64,000 bases of DNA from Brachypodium distachyon (GCF_000005505.3 NC_016134.3:23201584-23265583); one strand, 5' to 3'. Positions 48,401 to 58,543 are shown, counted from the stretch's first letter. Numbers and translations: made by a program. The notes: generated by a model not told the origin, from the letters alone.

Positions 48401-48904
48401 TTCTTCGCCATCTCCATCATACAAGGGTGTGTTTGCGTCCTTCAACAATTTTTTGAACTAAGCAGACTCTGCCTCATCTTCGAGGTCCTCCAGCCGGTCC
48501 CGTCGGTATGGGTCATCTAGCATTTCGGCAATCCTTCCACGTGGAGCTCCTTCAACTTCCACATTAGCCTCCTCATCGACCCTTGTTTCTTCCTCGGAAT
48601 CATTCGTCAAATCATACCGCAGGACATCATCATCTTCGGTACTGCTACCGACATCAACCGCATTATCCCCGTGACAAGTCCAGCGAGAATAACCTTCCAC
48701 AAAACCCGATGCCAGCACGTGCATCTGAACATCTTCAGGCTTCATCATGCATGTGTTTCCAAATTTGCGACATGGACAACGCATTATCACAAGTCCTTTT
48801 CGTTCCATCTCACCTTTCGCGACTCCAAAAAAGACCATCCATTCGGTTATCCATCGAGCATTGATTCTTTCCTTGGCGTACATCCAAGAACGGTCCTTCG
48901 AGAT
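45490..48904 (-). pseudogene. TNP2-type CACTA transposase, broken
   Basis: The minus strand begins after a TGTTGTAG acceptor near 48905 with a SWMYAKERI block (transposase-associated domain, residues to about 80; CRKFGNTCMM zinc-like Cys). Then GLHGLVELPCFGF, then the Transposase_21 core: RHPADGTQWRNFD, RLGLSTDGINTFGN, STWPVILFVYNLP, MLIQGPKQPG, VYMGHRKWL, CRHSIDVMHVEKNVCDSVLG. A DUF4218-like part follows (QLLPVAIRGI, FFPPSFFDIMVHLMIH, CIEFCTDWL) and a DUF4216-like C-terminus (TWQSYAINGYKF, KTKAFFGVIEEIWEL) to the stop at 45490. Frame changes near 48425, 47800 and 47620 and a TGA near 46583 break it. The usual product cuts and joins the element ends. Confidence 0.88.
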
Positions 48905-48996
48905 CTACAACACAATACACAAGAAAACAAACAAAGTAAAATAGTTAGCCTAATCATTGACAAGGGGATTAAGGTGTTAATTAACCGGAGCTAACT

Positions 48997-49260
48997 AAAA
49001 ATTTGAAATTACAGACATTCGGAGAGAAATTGGATGCCGGCGAGAAAGATCGGGAGGGAGAGAGAGCTCGCAAGGGAGAGGGAAGCTCCGGGCGACGACG
49101 AGGAGGCCGCACTTTGGCCGGCGACCGGAGCTCAAAAATTTGAAATTTGGGAACTTCGGAGAGAAATTGGAGGCCGGCGAGGCAGATCGGGAGGGAGAGA
49201 GAGCTCGCAAGGGAGAGGGAAGCTTCGGCTTCAAAGATCGGAACTCGCCGGCCCCTGAGC
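48997..49260. repeat. 137-bp direct duplication upstream of the transposase
   Basis: AAAAATTTGAAAT..TCGGAGAGAAATTGG, GGCGAG.CAGATCGGGAGGGA and GAGCTCGCAAGGGAGAGGGA appear twice, starting near 48997 and 49134. This is leader or first-intron sequence of the transposase gene by position. Confidence 0.8.
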
Positions 49261-49454
49261 TCCAAAAATGGAGCTCGCCGGCCATGGAGACGGCGGCCGC
49301 CGGCACGGGGGGGAGAGAGGAGGAAGGGAGAGGGAGGAGCGCTACCTGGGGGGCTCGCCGGCGGGCGAAATCGGCATGGCTTTGCCGTTGTCGGGGAAGA
49401 TGGGCCGCAGCTGGTCCGTTACGACGCGCAGCACGACCAGCTTCAGCTCTGCCC

Positions 49455-49740
49455 AGCGTATTTAAACCGCAACGCTCATGAGTGACGGTCGGGAATTGGA
49501 CGACCGTTACTGATGCGTGGTTCATCAGTGGCGGTCGCCTCTTAACCGACCGCCACTGATGTATATCTCGCGAGGTATGATAGTTCATCAGTGGCGGTCG
49601 CCTCGCGCGACCGCCACTGATATATGGCTGGACGGGGACGGGCAGACCCCGTTCTGTTCATCAGTAACGGTCGCGTCCGCGACCGACATTGATGTTGTTC
49701 ATCAGTAACTGTCGCGTCGGACTCATTACTGATGTGCCGT
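49455..49740. repeat. Right CACTA subterminal motif cluster
   Basis: Five inverted pairs of the CAGTRRCGGTCG motif, for example CAGTGGCGGTCGCC with GACCGCCACTGAT near 49586-49620. A TATA-like TTTAAATACG (minus) at 49456-49466 could serve the transposase gene. The same plan (motif cluster, then TATA, then gene) is seen at 45003-44987. Confidence 0.8.
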
Positions 49741-49783
49741 CCGAAATTCGGGTCGTTGTTTATACAGGATGGTAGGGAGTAGT

Positions 49784-50266
49784 TCGCTGGAGAGGCTTTG
49801 GGCTGGCCAATTTTCGTGCGTGCGAGTGATTGGTTCGTGTATGTGCGTGAGCCTGCAGCTTCTAATCGCAGGCTAGCTAATCACATCGGCCAGCAGCGAA
49901 TTAGGTGGAGGCATATCGTTAGCTTCGAAGGAAGATCGCTCATGTGTTGCTTAATCGACTTGCTTGCTGTGTACGCGAGCACTTCACCGGAATAATTGGA
50001 GCCCCATGCGGTTGTCACCGGCCAGCAGAGCTGCAAGTTTGTGACCCTCAGGGTACCTTTGACTCTCAAGATAGTCACCATGTTGCACCCTTACCAGCTA
50101 GACGCACCTTCGCCTATCCGAGCCGCATGTTGGGACGAACAAGGTAACTGACCTTTCTTCGTGCGGGGAACAGAAATACAGAGGAGAGCCAGGTTTTCCA
50201 CCGTGGAGGTACATAAAGAAAAAACGGTTCGTTTTTTAGGGTGTGGGAGGTGACGTACTAGGCTTA
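49784..50266. other. Right flank of the CACTA element, no gene seen
   Basis: Mixed-composition sequence with short open frames only (49798-49995, 49944-50147), none with a known domain. It ends at the TTA target duplication of the next element. Confidence 0.4.
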
Positions 50267-51858
50267 GAGCATCTCCACTCATCCCCCTAAAGACCCTCCA
50301 AACGGGTTTGGGCCCGACCCAGCCGGCGTCCCCAATTTGTTTTTTTCGCCGGCACGGCCCAAAAAGTTAGCCAGCGTCCTCAGGCCGAACCCTGCCCAAG
50401 GGGAGGCGAGCGGAGGCGCCGGCGTCGCGTTTTATGTCGTGTGCTCGACTTGTCAGCGCCCATTTACTGCTCTCAACGACTTCGTCATTAATCGCCACCG
50501 GCTTCGCAGGCGAGTTTATGGTGGTCGCCGAGTCAAAGCGCCGGCCAGTCCCGTCGGCTTCCACGCGGTGCAGCCCTAAGCATTCCCAACGCCGTTTCCC
50601 GCCGTGTTGACACCCCAGGCGGCCTATAAAAGGCAGCGCCGTTGACCTCGCTCGTGACACCTCGGCCGTCTCCTCCCTCGCCTCCTCTCCTCTCCTCGAC
50701 CTCGATGCCATGGCCCACTGGGACGAGCGTCGGTGGCTCCGCTAGGACGAGGCGGAACCGATCCGGGAGGCGGGCTACCTCTCGCCGACGGACACCCGCC
50801 TGCCCCACGGGTGGCAACTCAGCCGAGGCAGCAGGCCCCTCCCACTGGTGCCAACGGGTGCTCGCTTGCGCCCGCGCATCTGGGAGTGCTGAGTTGCCCT
50901 CACGCCCGCGCAGCCAACGTCAGCGGAGGGGGACCGGGAGATCGGCACCGCCTGGGACGGCTACTTCGCCGACGAGCACAACCGGGCGGTCGCCGATGTT
51001 CCGCACCCGATGGTGTGGAACTACATCGAAGGCCGGCGTGCCTTCTAGCGGGGACACACCATCGACGGTGTCCTCGCCCACATCGCCGCCGTCAACATGC
51101 TGCGGCTCGACGGCGGCGCCGCTCCCCTCCTCCACCGGCGCTCCTTGCCCCTCCTCCACCGGCCGGACGCCACTGCTACTTGGGTGTTGGCTCTGGTGCC
51201 TCGTTCTCGCCCCCCCCTCGTAGATAGAATCTTCATCGGCCACAGCACGGCGGCCGAAGCCGGAGCCGAAGGAGTGGGCGTCTCTTCCGGAGTACGAGAG
51301 CGCCGCCGTCGACCACCGCGGCAACTCCGACCTGGAGGAGTTCCCGGGTCCGCGCGCCGCCTAGCGCACTAGCAGGGAGGAGCGGCACCGCCAAGTCGAG
51401 TACGCCTCTGAGGTCGAGGTCGAGGCATGGCTGGCGGCCGAGGCTGCCAAGGAGGAGGCGCAGAAGGCGGCGGCGACGGCATCGGCTCTCGTGCCGGTGA
51501 AGGAGCAGCCGGGAGTCATCGTCATCGACTCCGAAGATGACTCCGGCTTCAACTTCGACAGCTCTGGCGACGACGACAGCGTCGGCGACTCGTAGATGGA
51601 CCACGTAGACGACTAGGTTTTTTATTATTATTATTATTATGTAAATTATTGCCAATTTAATGAAATGTCGCCTAAATTTGATGAATGTTTGTCGAATTTG
51701 ATGAAATTTCATGAGTTTAGTTTTTTAGTATCGGGGGCCCGGCTGGGACGCGGCAGGCCCCAATTTTCACTTTGCGTCGGAACCCACCCCCCCCCCCCCA
51801 TATGGCCCAAAAATGTGGCAGGCCGGAGGCGAAATGGGGGGGACGGCTAGAGTTGCTC
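50267..51858. mobile_element. PIF/Harbinger-like (Tourist-type) element with a decayed ORF
   Basis: The ends GAGCATCTCCACTCATCCCC and, inverted, GAGCAACTCTAGCCGTCCCC match at most positions. The element is flanked by TTA at 50264-50266 and 51859-51861, the 3-bp duplication of PIF/Harbinger elements. At 1592 bp it is too long for a simple MITE and carries an ORF fossil, but no DDE transposase is seen. It is GC-rich inside with a TTATTATTATTATTA run near 51620. Confidence 0.75.
50710..51595 (+). pseudogene. ORF fossil of the Harbinger-like element, ends in SIM-like motif
   Basis: From the ATG at 50710: MAHWDERRWLR, a TAG, then YLSPTDTRLPHGWQLSRGSR and VPTGARLRPRIWEC. Another frame gives VPHPMVWNYIEGRRAF and HTIDGVLAHIAAVNMLRLDG. 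A third gives an Ala/Glu-rich helix (VEVEAWLAAEAAKEEAQKAA) and the tail VIVIDSEDDSGFNFDSSGDD before TAG at 51593. I know similar hypothetical proteins from grass transposon annotations but no defined function. VIVIDSEDD has the form of a SUMO-interacting motif (hydrophobic stretch then acidic and Ser residues). At least two stops and two shifts. Confidence 0.6.
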
Positions 51859-52007
51859 TTACTAGGGGTCGGGACAGTAAAACGATTCGCGAAGGGTACG
51901 GGTGTGGGGCAACGGACGTACGGCGACGACGGAGACGCCCGTACCATCACATCAACTTCAATTTAATAGATAGTAATAGATTATCGGCACATCCTCATAA
52001 TTGTATA

Positions 52008-52754
52008 CTCCATCGGTACCGAAAAGATTGGCGCGAACGCCTTCACAAGTCAATTTTACAATTGAGTCCTATAATTATCAAATTATTACACTTCACAACG
52101 GACTCTGGCGGCGACCTTGTGTAGCAGAGGGAGGGCGAGATGGCGATGTCGGCGGAGAGCAGGAAGGCGCCGTCGCTAGTGGTGGCGGGAGTTTGGGCGC
52201 CGTGGCGGCTCTCAAGGACCAAGCGGGCCTCGGCCGCGGGGGCTACACCCTCCGCTCGCTCGACCGACATGCCCTCTCCGAGACCGCGGCCGCGTCCGGT
52301 GCCTCTCGGCCAGCGTCGTCCTCGGCGGTGGTGGTGGCGGAGGATGTGAGGCTACACAAGGCCCACCTCCTCGTCTGCGAGCATGCCGTAGTCTATGCCT
52401 CGCCGGATCCGTCCCCTCCGTCATCGGATCCGGCCTCTCTGCCCCCGGATCCGCCCTTCTTGGACCAAAGAAGCCACCGAGTCAGATCTTGGTGAGGGGA
52501 GGGGAAGCTGGACCACAGCACACGGGAGAGGAGGTGGAGGAAAACGCGGCGGAGGTGAGGGGAGTGCGACGGAGGTGAGGGAAGCACGACAAAGGTGAGG
52601 GGAGCATGGCAAGGGAGGGCAGGGGCGCGGGCGAGATGAGAGGGGGCGGAGGAGACGAGGGATAGGGAGCATGGAAGAGGAGCCGAAAAGAAAAAAGGGT
52701 GGGGGTGTTTTTACAAAAGAACCATCTGCGCCAATTTTTTCGGTACGGAGGGAG
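52008..52754. mobile_element. Stowaway-like element carrying captured host coding sequence
   Basis: The inverted ends CTCCATCGGTACCGAAAAGA (left) and CTCCCTCCGTACCGAAAAAA (right, inverted) extend to TTGGCGC, 24 of 27 positions equal. The left is preceded by TA, the right followed by TG (a mutated TA). At 747 bp it is long for a Stowaway MITE; the GC-rich middle holds the gene fragment at 52140-52320. The remainder (52380-52690) is GC-rich with no known protein. Confidence 0.7.
52140..52320 (+). pseudogene. Captured wound-induced polypeptide (WIP, DUF3774) fragment
   Basis: The ATG at 52140 gives MAMSAESRKAPSLVVAG. After a one-base shift another frame continues GSLGAVAALKDQAGLGRGGY and TLRSLDRHA. 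The order (Met-Ser start, VVA, SLGAVxALKDQxG, R..Y.LRSL..HA) is that of the small plant wound-responsive WIP proteins, whose usual CRWNYALRS is here GRGGYTLRS, with the conserved Cys and Trp lost. It lies between MITE-type inverted ends and cannot encode the normal protein. Alternative: an unrelated repeat with chance similarity; the run of ordered matches makes this less likely. Confidence 0.6.
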
Positions 52755-52796
52755 TGCTATCTTTAATACATTCATTTATGTTAATTCTCTTTTGAA

Positions 52797-53165
52797 ACTA
52801 GCATGTCTAGATGGTATATTGATTTACCCTGCATAGTGATACAAGACTTAACCGGCTCTATGTTTTCAGTGGTATGTGCCGTATCCGTCAACGGTGAAGC
52901 GCATGCGGTGACTTCGTCAATCTCTCGAGATTGGCCGGCTTGGTCTCTCAGAGGTGCCGATAAGGGTATGGTGTGCGTGTATGCGTTCATAGGGATGAGT
53001 GTACGCACGTGTTGTGAGTTTCTCCGTTCGTACCGTGTTTTTAAAAAAATCATTTGTTTATCTATAAAAAAATCATTTGTTTATCTATAAAAAATCACTT
53101 GTTTATCTATAAAAAAATCATTTGTTTATCTATAAAAAAAATCATTTGTTTATCTGTAAAAAAAA
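52797..53165 (+). mobile_element. Retroposon 3' end with simple-repeat tail
   Basis: GCATGCGGTGACTTCGTCAA, GTGTGCGTGTATGCGTTCAT and GTACCGTGTTTTTAAAAAAA resemble a 3' end common to grass LINE/SINE-type retroposons. It is followed by five copies of AAAAAATCATTTGTTTATCT AT (53041-53165). The A-rich repeat tail straight after the element fits retroposition. No coding sequence. Confidence 0.45.
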
Positions 53166-53375
53166 TCTTCTCTATGCCATGGGTACGGCATCTCATATGA
53201 ATTTGGTGGATTATCATTTATTGAAGAATGCGACTTTTCCTTGGTTGATATGGTCCGTAATGGTCCGCTAATGTGATTTTTGATTGGGTTTTGGATAATA
53301 GTCTAAAATTAATTGCAACTACAATCAATCAGACGGTGATTTGGTTCTTAATGCCGTTTAAATCAAAGAAGGATT

Positions 53376-53480
53376 GAATTCAGGGCGGAGCCAGGCCCCG
53401 AAAGCCTAGGTAGCGGCCAGGGGTGTGTGATTTTTTTCTTTGCTAAATTATTAAGGGATTCAAATTTGGCTCAGGGGTTT
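53376..53480. mobile_element. Possible hAT-like terminus
   Basis: CAGGGCGGAGCCAGGCCCCG resembles the CAGGGGCGGAGC ends of grass hAT-type MITEs. No opposite end is seen, so this is a fragment at best. Confidence 0.25.
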
Positions 53481-53573
53481 CTTTGCCAAATTTTGTTATC
53501 TTTTTAGTACTACTATTAATTAATTAAACCCTATTATAATAACGAGTTGCATGGAAAAAATCATTCTCATATA

Positions 53574-53682
53574 CTTCCTCCGTCTCATATTAAGTGACTC
53601 AAATTTGTCCAAAAATGGGTATATACCCAAAAAACGTCTACATACATGTAATATTTCGTCACTTAATATGAGACGGAGGGAG
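53574..53682. mobile_element. Stowaway MITE
   Basis: TTCCTCCGTCTCATATTAAG against ACTTAATATGAGACGGAGGG AG as inverted ends, with TA on both sides. 109 bp. Confidence 0.88.
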
Positions 53683-53684
53683 TA

Positions 53685-55108
53685 CTTATTTGCAATATAC
53701 TCTTCTGGACGCAAATAAATTGATTGAAAGGGTATATGTATTACCACAATTTTTCTCATGCATGTCAATTTGGAGTATCTTACAATTACAATAAATTAGT
53801 GGATGAAGTGTATCCATCGTCATTACGTATTACAACAAGATCGCTTAAGTAGTACTGTAGTATAATAGAGATGGAAGTACACATAGATCCAAGAGACCAA
53901 AGGGAGAAGGGATTCGGTGCAATTAATCGGTGGATAGCACTGATTTTTCTAATATGCAAATGGCACCCGTCATGAGGCGCCGATACAACGTTCCTTTCAT
54001 GCATGGAGTGCCAACAGTAGCGCGCGAAATGCGGGGTACCCGGCCGGCTGGCCGGCCGGCGGCCACACACACGTCGACGGTGTTATCGTTCGTGCAACGC
54101 AGGTAGCTAGCCGATCATGTCAAGAGATGTAATCCACCCTAACCACCTCTCACTAGAAGATAAGCACGCAGACGAGAGGCAGAGATGCCATAGATTTGGG
54201 TTAGTGGCATGGAGGATCTTTGCCCCAGTGGAAGATATGTAGACTTTTGGAAAGAAGAATGTAGCGGCCTTTTCGTGTCAACATCGGCCGACTGGAAATG
54301 ATTCAGAGCACGGCTGCACAGACATAAAGGGTCACCAGGAGTAAGGTTGCAGCATACAGATACAGGTAACAGACCGGCTTAACGAACAAACACAGGTTGC
54401 TCCCCGACAAACGGCGCTGGGGTCACACTCACTCTCGTATCGTATCAGAATCGACCTGTCACCCACACCCGTTAGGTTGGTTGAGAATAATAATACGTTT
54501 ATTAATTTATCATGCTCCAGCTATATCTATGTATAGGCTCATCTTTATCTCGACGACCCATTTCTTCTATATATGGAGTATGATTTTGTCTCGTATTTTG
54601 TTTTATGATTGGTTAAATGATTAAGCTGAGTGGCCGGGGCCATGCGAAATGGATCGATTTGACGGGCGGCAATAATTGGCTCACACGCGGGTAGCAGTTA
54701 GTTAGGTGTCACTTACAACCGAGATTCGTCGACTGAAAAGAGAGGGGTACAACAGTGCTACGGGCAGTTGCTTGCTTTGCTTCCACAGGACGCATTCAAT
54801 CGGTGCTTTATGTAACTAACAACCTCTCGGCAAGCTAGTGAAATGAAAACTCCTTAGGCCATTTCAACTTTTAGCTTTACAAATGGAAGGGAAACAATTT
54901 TTTAACAACGTTCTAGTGTCTTGTGAACCGGCTCCGTGCGTCTCCTCAGTTTCAGTCATCTGATTAGAATCATGTGGTTTACCAAAAAAGAAAAAAACAG
55001 ATTAGAACCATGTGGATTAGCTAGCGTAGTCTTTCGTGATTCTTGCACATGCACAGCCCGCCTGCAGCCTAACCCACCACCTCGTCATGCAAGAATCCCC
55101 CTAACCCT
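53685..55108. other. Intergenic DNA, no gene seen
   Basis: Short open frames only. Features of note are a GGCCGGCTGGCCGGCCGGCG patch near 54041-54060 and AT-rich sequence elsewhere. No RNA gene recognised. Confidence 0.4.
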
Positions 55109-55372
55109 TTAAGAGCTTATTTGGTTCATAAGAATTTGAAACCATAGGGCACAGGAAAAGTAGAGGATTGTAGTGTGCATGACATTCAAATCTTTAGGAA
55201 TTTAAAACGAGATCCTACCTAATGCTTAATTATCCTTAGGAATTAGGTCAATTTGGACTCAATCCTTAGGAATCTAACACTTCCATTCCTATAAAACGAA
55301 TGCTACACATAGAAAAAATTCCAATCCTGCAAAACTCCTATGAGATTCATGCAAACCGAATAGGGCCTAAAT
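55109..55372. mobile_element. MITE, Tourist- or hAT-like
   Basis: Left TTTAAGAGCTTATTTGGTTC and right (inverted) TTTAGGCCCTATTCGGTTTG are imperfect inverted ends around an AT-rich 260-bp body containing repeated CCTTAGGAAT. TTA may be the target duplication. The superfamily is unsure. Confidence 0.5.
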
Positions 55373-55535
55373 GTGCATTACACACATAGGAACTCCCCCC
55401 TTAACACAGTAGGGTGATAAAAAAGACAGGCCATGGCACGCGAGTTCATCCGCCAAGTTGTTACTCTCCCGTGCAATCTTTCCTTCTTTTTCCAGCTGAA
55501 CAAGGGAGTTTTATTGATTGAATGCTGAAGTAATA

Positions 55536-55617
55536 CTCCCTCCGTCCCAAAATAAGTGATGTGGATTTGCATAAAAATCTATACAAATTCAAGTCACTTA
55601 TTTTGAGACGAAGAGAA
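55536..55617. mobile_element. Stowaway MITE
   Basis: CTCCCTCCGTCCCAAAATAA at the left, TTATTTTGAGACGAAGAGAA at the right as diverged inverted ends, with TA on both sides. 82 bp. Confidence 0.82.
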
Positions 55618-55619
55618 TA

Positions 55620-56299
55620 CAATTTTTACCTAAGAGCTTCGAAAGTCGAAGGGGGTGACTCACTGACTCAAGGCGTAGAGCATCCGCCGGTACACCCTTC
55701 TGGCTAATTGGGCAAGCTCGTGAGCTATACGGTTGCACTAAATCAAACCTATTACCACAAACCTATTACCACTCACAAGCAACGACCTCACGTCCTTCAG
55801 AATGTGTCCAATGCACAAGCTATCCCGACGACCACTCTTCAATCAGACCCCGAGCAATCCGATTCCATGATTAGCGGCATAGAGATCCTCCCTTGCTAGT
55901 TGGCACTTGGCAGCCAATGCGGCACGCCGTAGGCTCCACTTCATCCGCCGACGCACAGTGCTCCACAGGCCTCCATGCCGAGAGCAGAACTTCCCCTCTG
56001 CAGTGTTGATTATGCAGCCAGCCGACGACAGCCGGGATAGCAGAACTTCCCCGTTTAGCAACATCAGCCTAAATACTCCTGCATTAGATTAATCCAATCA
56101 TGCAGAGGTGGCCTGGATGAGTGGATGACCCACGTGACATCAACTGATTCTCGAGACGCTGTCCAGAGATGGCAATATCTGTGGTTGATACTGCTTGTGC
56201 ACGCCAAAACCTTTGGTTGAGCTTCTTCAATGTTAGTTTACTTGGCATACCCAAGAATAAAAGTTCAGCTTCTCTAGATTATGCCCAAAAACAATACTA
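55620..56299. other. Intergenic DNA between two MITEs, no gene seen
   Basis: Open frames 55708-55899, 55843-56064 and 55907-56092 are under 75 codons and carry no domain I know. Nothing else recognised. Confidence 0.35.
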
Positions 56300-56409
56300 C
56301 TCCCTCCGTCTAACAAAAGATATCTCAACTTTTACTAAATTTAAAAAGTCATGTCTAGATACATCCAAATTTTAACAAACTTAAGACATCTTTTGTTGGA
56401 CGAAAGGAG
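56300..56409. mobile_element. Stowaway MITE
   Basis: CTCCCTCCGTCTAACAAAAG against CTTTTGTTGGACGAAAGGAG as inverted ends, TA on both sides. Same family as the inner MITE at 28956. Confidence 0.85.
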
Positions 56410-56479
56410 TACATAGTTCAACTCTAAGTTCAAAGTTGTAAGCATATGTCGTAGGCTGATGAAATTACCAGAAGATCTG

Positions 56480-56566
56480 AAATATTACATGTATCTAGAC
56501 GCATTTTAGGAATAGATACATCCATTTTGGGGCAAATTTGAGACAAGAATTATGGAACGGAGGTAG
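56480..56566. mobile_element. Truncated Stowaway MITE (right half)
   Basis: ATTACATGTATCTAGACGCA, GAGACAAGAATTATGGAACG and GGAGGTAGTA form the right half of the same family as 57077-57188. The left end is missing. Confidence 0.6.
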
Positions 56567-56567
56567 T

Positions 56568-57076
56568 ATTTTATTGCATTCCCTAAAAAAAAATCTTATT
56601 GCAAGCACAAAAATCAGGGCGCCAGAGAAGCCAAAAAAATATCCAATAGGATGAGGGGGAGGCCAGTGGTAACTTGTAACTCTTTTGTTGATGGACGGAT
56701 GGCATGGGTGAGGCGAGCAGAAGCCAACAGCGGGGCGGGAGAGATGGGGGAGGGACTAAGCACCGCAGGTCACTACCTTGGGTTACAATTTATCAAGCCT
56801 CCTCCTTTCTCAATGTACATGATTTAGAGAGATGTTTACCTGCTACTAAGAAACTTATGAAATGAAATATAAAATCAAATAAGGTTCAATGGGTAATATT
56901 TAACTGAGAGTTTCTCATTACGTCAAGTGTAGCTTCTAGGATTTGTAAATAAGGTACCAATGGGTAATATTTTGCTAAGAACATCTTGTAATACATGGAG
57001 TGTAGCTCTAGGATTTTTGTAACGAAAGCAGCAAATGCTTAAAAGAAAGCTTGTACGGAGTAGTACTTAATTAGTA
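56568..57076. other. Intergenic DNA, no gene seen
   Basis: Contains a diverged direct duplication (AAGGTTCAATGGGTAATATT near 56882 and AAGGTACCAATGGGTAATAT near 56952, each followed by GTGTAGCT.CTAGGATTT). No coding region seen. Confidence 0.4.
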
Positions 57077-57188
57077 CTCTCTCCGTTCCATAATTCTTGT
57101 CTCAAATTTGATAAAAAATAGATATATCTGTCATAAAAAGTGTCTAGATACATGTAATATTTCGACAAGAATTATGGAACGAAGGGAG
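57077..57188. mobile_element. Stowaway MITE
   Basis: CTCTCTCCGTTCCATAATTC against GAATTATGGAACGAAGGGAG as inverted ends, with TA on both sides. 112 bp. Confidence 0.85.
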
Positions 57189-57190
57189 TA

Positions 57191-57999
57191 GCCAGAGAAG
57201 CAAATGAGTATCAAATAGAATGCTGACCATAAGTGATCATCGTCCATTTATTCCATTGATAACATCTGTCCCTAAAATTTATTACTCAACTAGTACTATG
57301 GTGGCTATTAAAGAATCAACTCTTCCTAAATCCTGATATGTCCCTTTTCGATGCATAAACGAAGTTGTAGTGCCATTTCTTCATATTGTAGCAGGTAAGA
57401 AGAATCGTGAGATTCTAAGGTGTTGTGTTGCCTTGGAATTAGAGTCATTTCTTGAAAATATAAGATTGCACAACTTAAGTGTGTACCAAGGGAAGAACCG
57501 TAAAACTGCATATGCGAGAGATCACACCTAAAAGAAGAGTGCATATTAGGAACTGCAGGATAGAATGAGAACACCAAGATGTCCTTGTATATATGTCATG
57601 TACACCTTTTTTTTTTGCGAAGAATGCATGTGTACACCAGCTGTGCAGGTTAATCACAAGCAATATACACCAGGTTCATTTAACTTCTGGCCAAAATCTC
57701 CAGCACCAAAATGCTTGCTTTTACTTGAGCTTCCAGACACTCTAAAAGGAAGGAGCCAAATCAATGAATGCTAACACCCTTAACCTCAACAAGGATGCCA
57801 TTGCCACCTACGTCACTCAGCCATATCGAAGAAAGAAACCTCTCATCCCTAACCTCATGATCATACCTACTATCTCAAATTTAGCCTAACATAAGCACCC
57901 TTGGATTTGATGTTCCTGAGTCCTGACTCTGAATGCTTAGCCAAACTCACATACTAAGGTGTAAAGCTACAACTGTTTTAATGCTTGGGAACACCGCAC
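57191..57999. other. Intergenic DNA, no gene seen
   Basis: Between the MITE and the RPF1 remnant. Open frames are short (57326-57577, 57565-57774) without known domains. If RPF1 was once whole here, its later exons have been lost, since nothing like the Brix domain is seen. Confidence 0.4.
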
Positions 58000-58543
58000 T
58001 GATCAAACTAATCAAGTAAGCAACGCAGAAGACACTGCAAATACCTCCTGGTCGTCACTCGTCAGGCCAGCACAAGGTCTCATCGGGCTCCCAGGTGTTC
58101 TCAATCGTCCGGGGCACCTGCAAACACCCTGAAAAACCAGGCAGAAATTATCCACAAGCTCCTCGCCGAGGGGGAGCAAAGGACGCCTGCCTCCTCGCCG
58201 AAGGGGGAGCAAAGCACGCTTGTCTCGGCGGCGCGCTCGCGGCCGAGCCTTTGATTTTGGGCCTTCTTCTCGCGCTTGAGCTTGGAGTACACCTTGCTGC
58301 GCTTCTCCTTGTTTTTGCTCTCCGACGGCAGCCGCGGTGCAGGCTTCACCTTCTTAGGCCGCTAATACCGCCGCCCCTTCCTCTCGCCTTCGTCCCCTGG
58401 AGAAGGCGCCTCGGTGTGATGCTTCCTCTTCCTCGAAGCCCTTGCTATCGCCGTCGCCGCCGCTGTCTAGGCCTTGGCCTTGGCGCGGCGGCGGAGCGGA
58501 GAAGCGTACGCGAGGGGCATGCCGCGGTTGCTCTTGGCGCCAT
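58000..58543 (-). pseudogene. RPF1: Ribosome production factor 1 (Brix family), 5' fragment
   Basis: The minus strand from the ATG at 58543 gives MAPRAT, then in another frame ASRKRKHHTEAPSPGDEGER, a TAG, and PKKVKPAPRLPSESKNKEKR followed by SKVYSKLKREKKAQ, the highly conserved basic N-terminal block of plant RPF1 (a Brix protein needed for large-subunit pre-rRNA processing in the nucleolus). Next, after TTTGCAG, comes VPRTIENTWEPDETLCWPDE, the following conserved block. Two TAG codons, shifts and a short duplicated stretch (TTTGCTCCCCC..CGGCGAGGAG twice) break it. The sequence stops matching near 58000; the Brix domain is absent. A dead, truncated copy. Confidence 0.82.

Larger units (their letters stand above)
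32149..49783 (-). mobile_element. CACTA (En/Spm) transposon, split by a Copia insertion
   Basis: The left end starts CACTACTACAGAAAGGCTTA at 32149, followed by inverted copies of CAGTAACGGTCG. Both coding units read on the minus strand: a TNP2-type transposase (45490-48904) and a second gene (44882 to 32665). The right subterminal cluster ends near 49735. A degraded end resembling CTGTAGTAGTG may lie at 49772-49783 (GGTAGGGAGTAGT) followed by TCG, equal to the three bases before 32149. About 17.6 kb in all, about 10 kb without the Copia element. With transposase stops and an eroded right end it should be immobile by itself. Confidence 0.85.

Noticed and set aside
50642..51372. Alternative-frame open frames (193 and 164 codons) in the Harbinger-like element
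   Set aside because: GC-rich shadows; the frame with recognisable transposon-protein blocks is a different, broken one.
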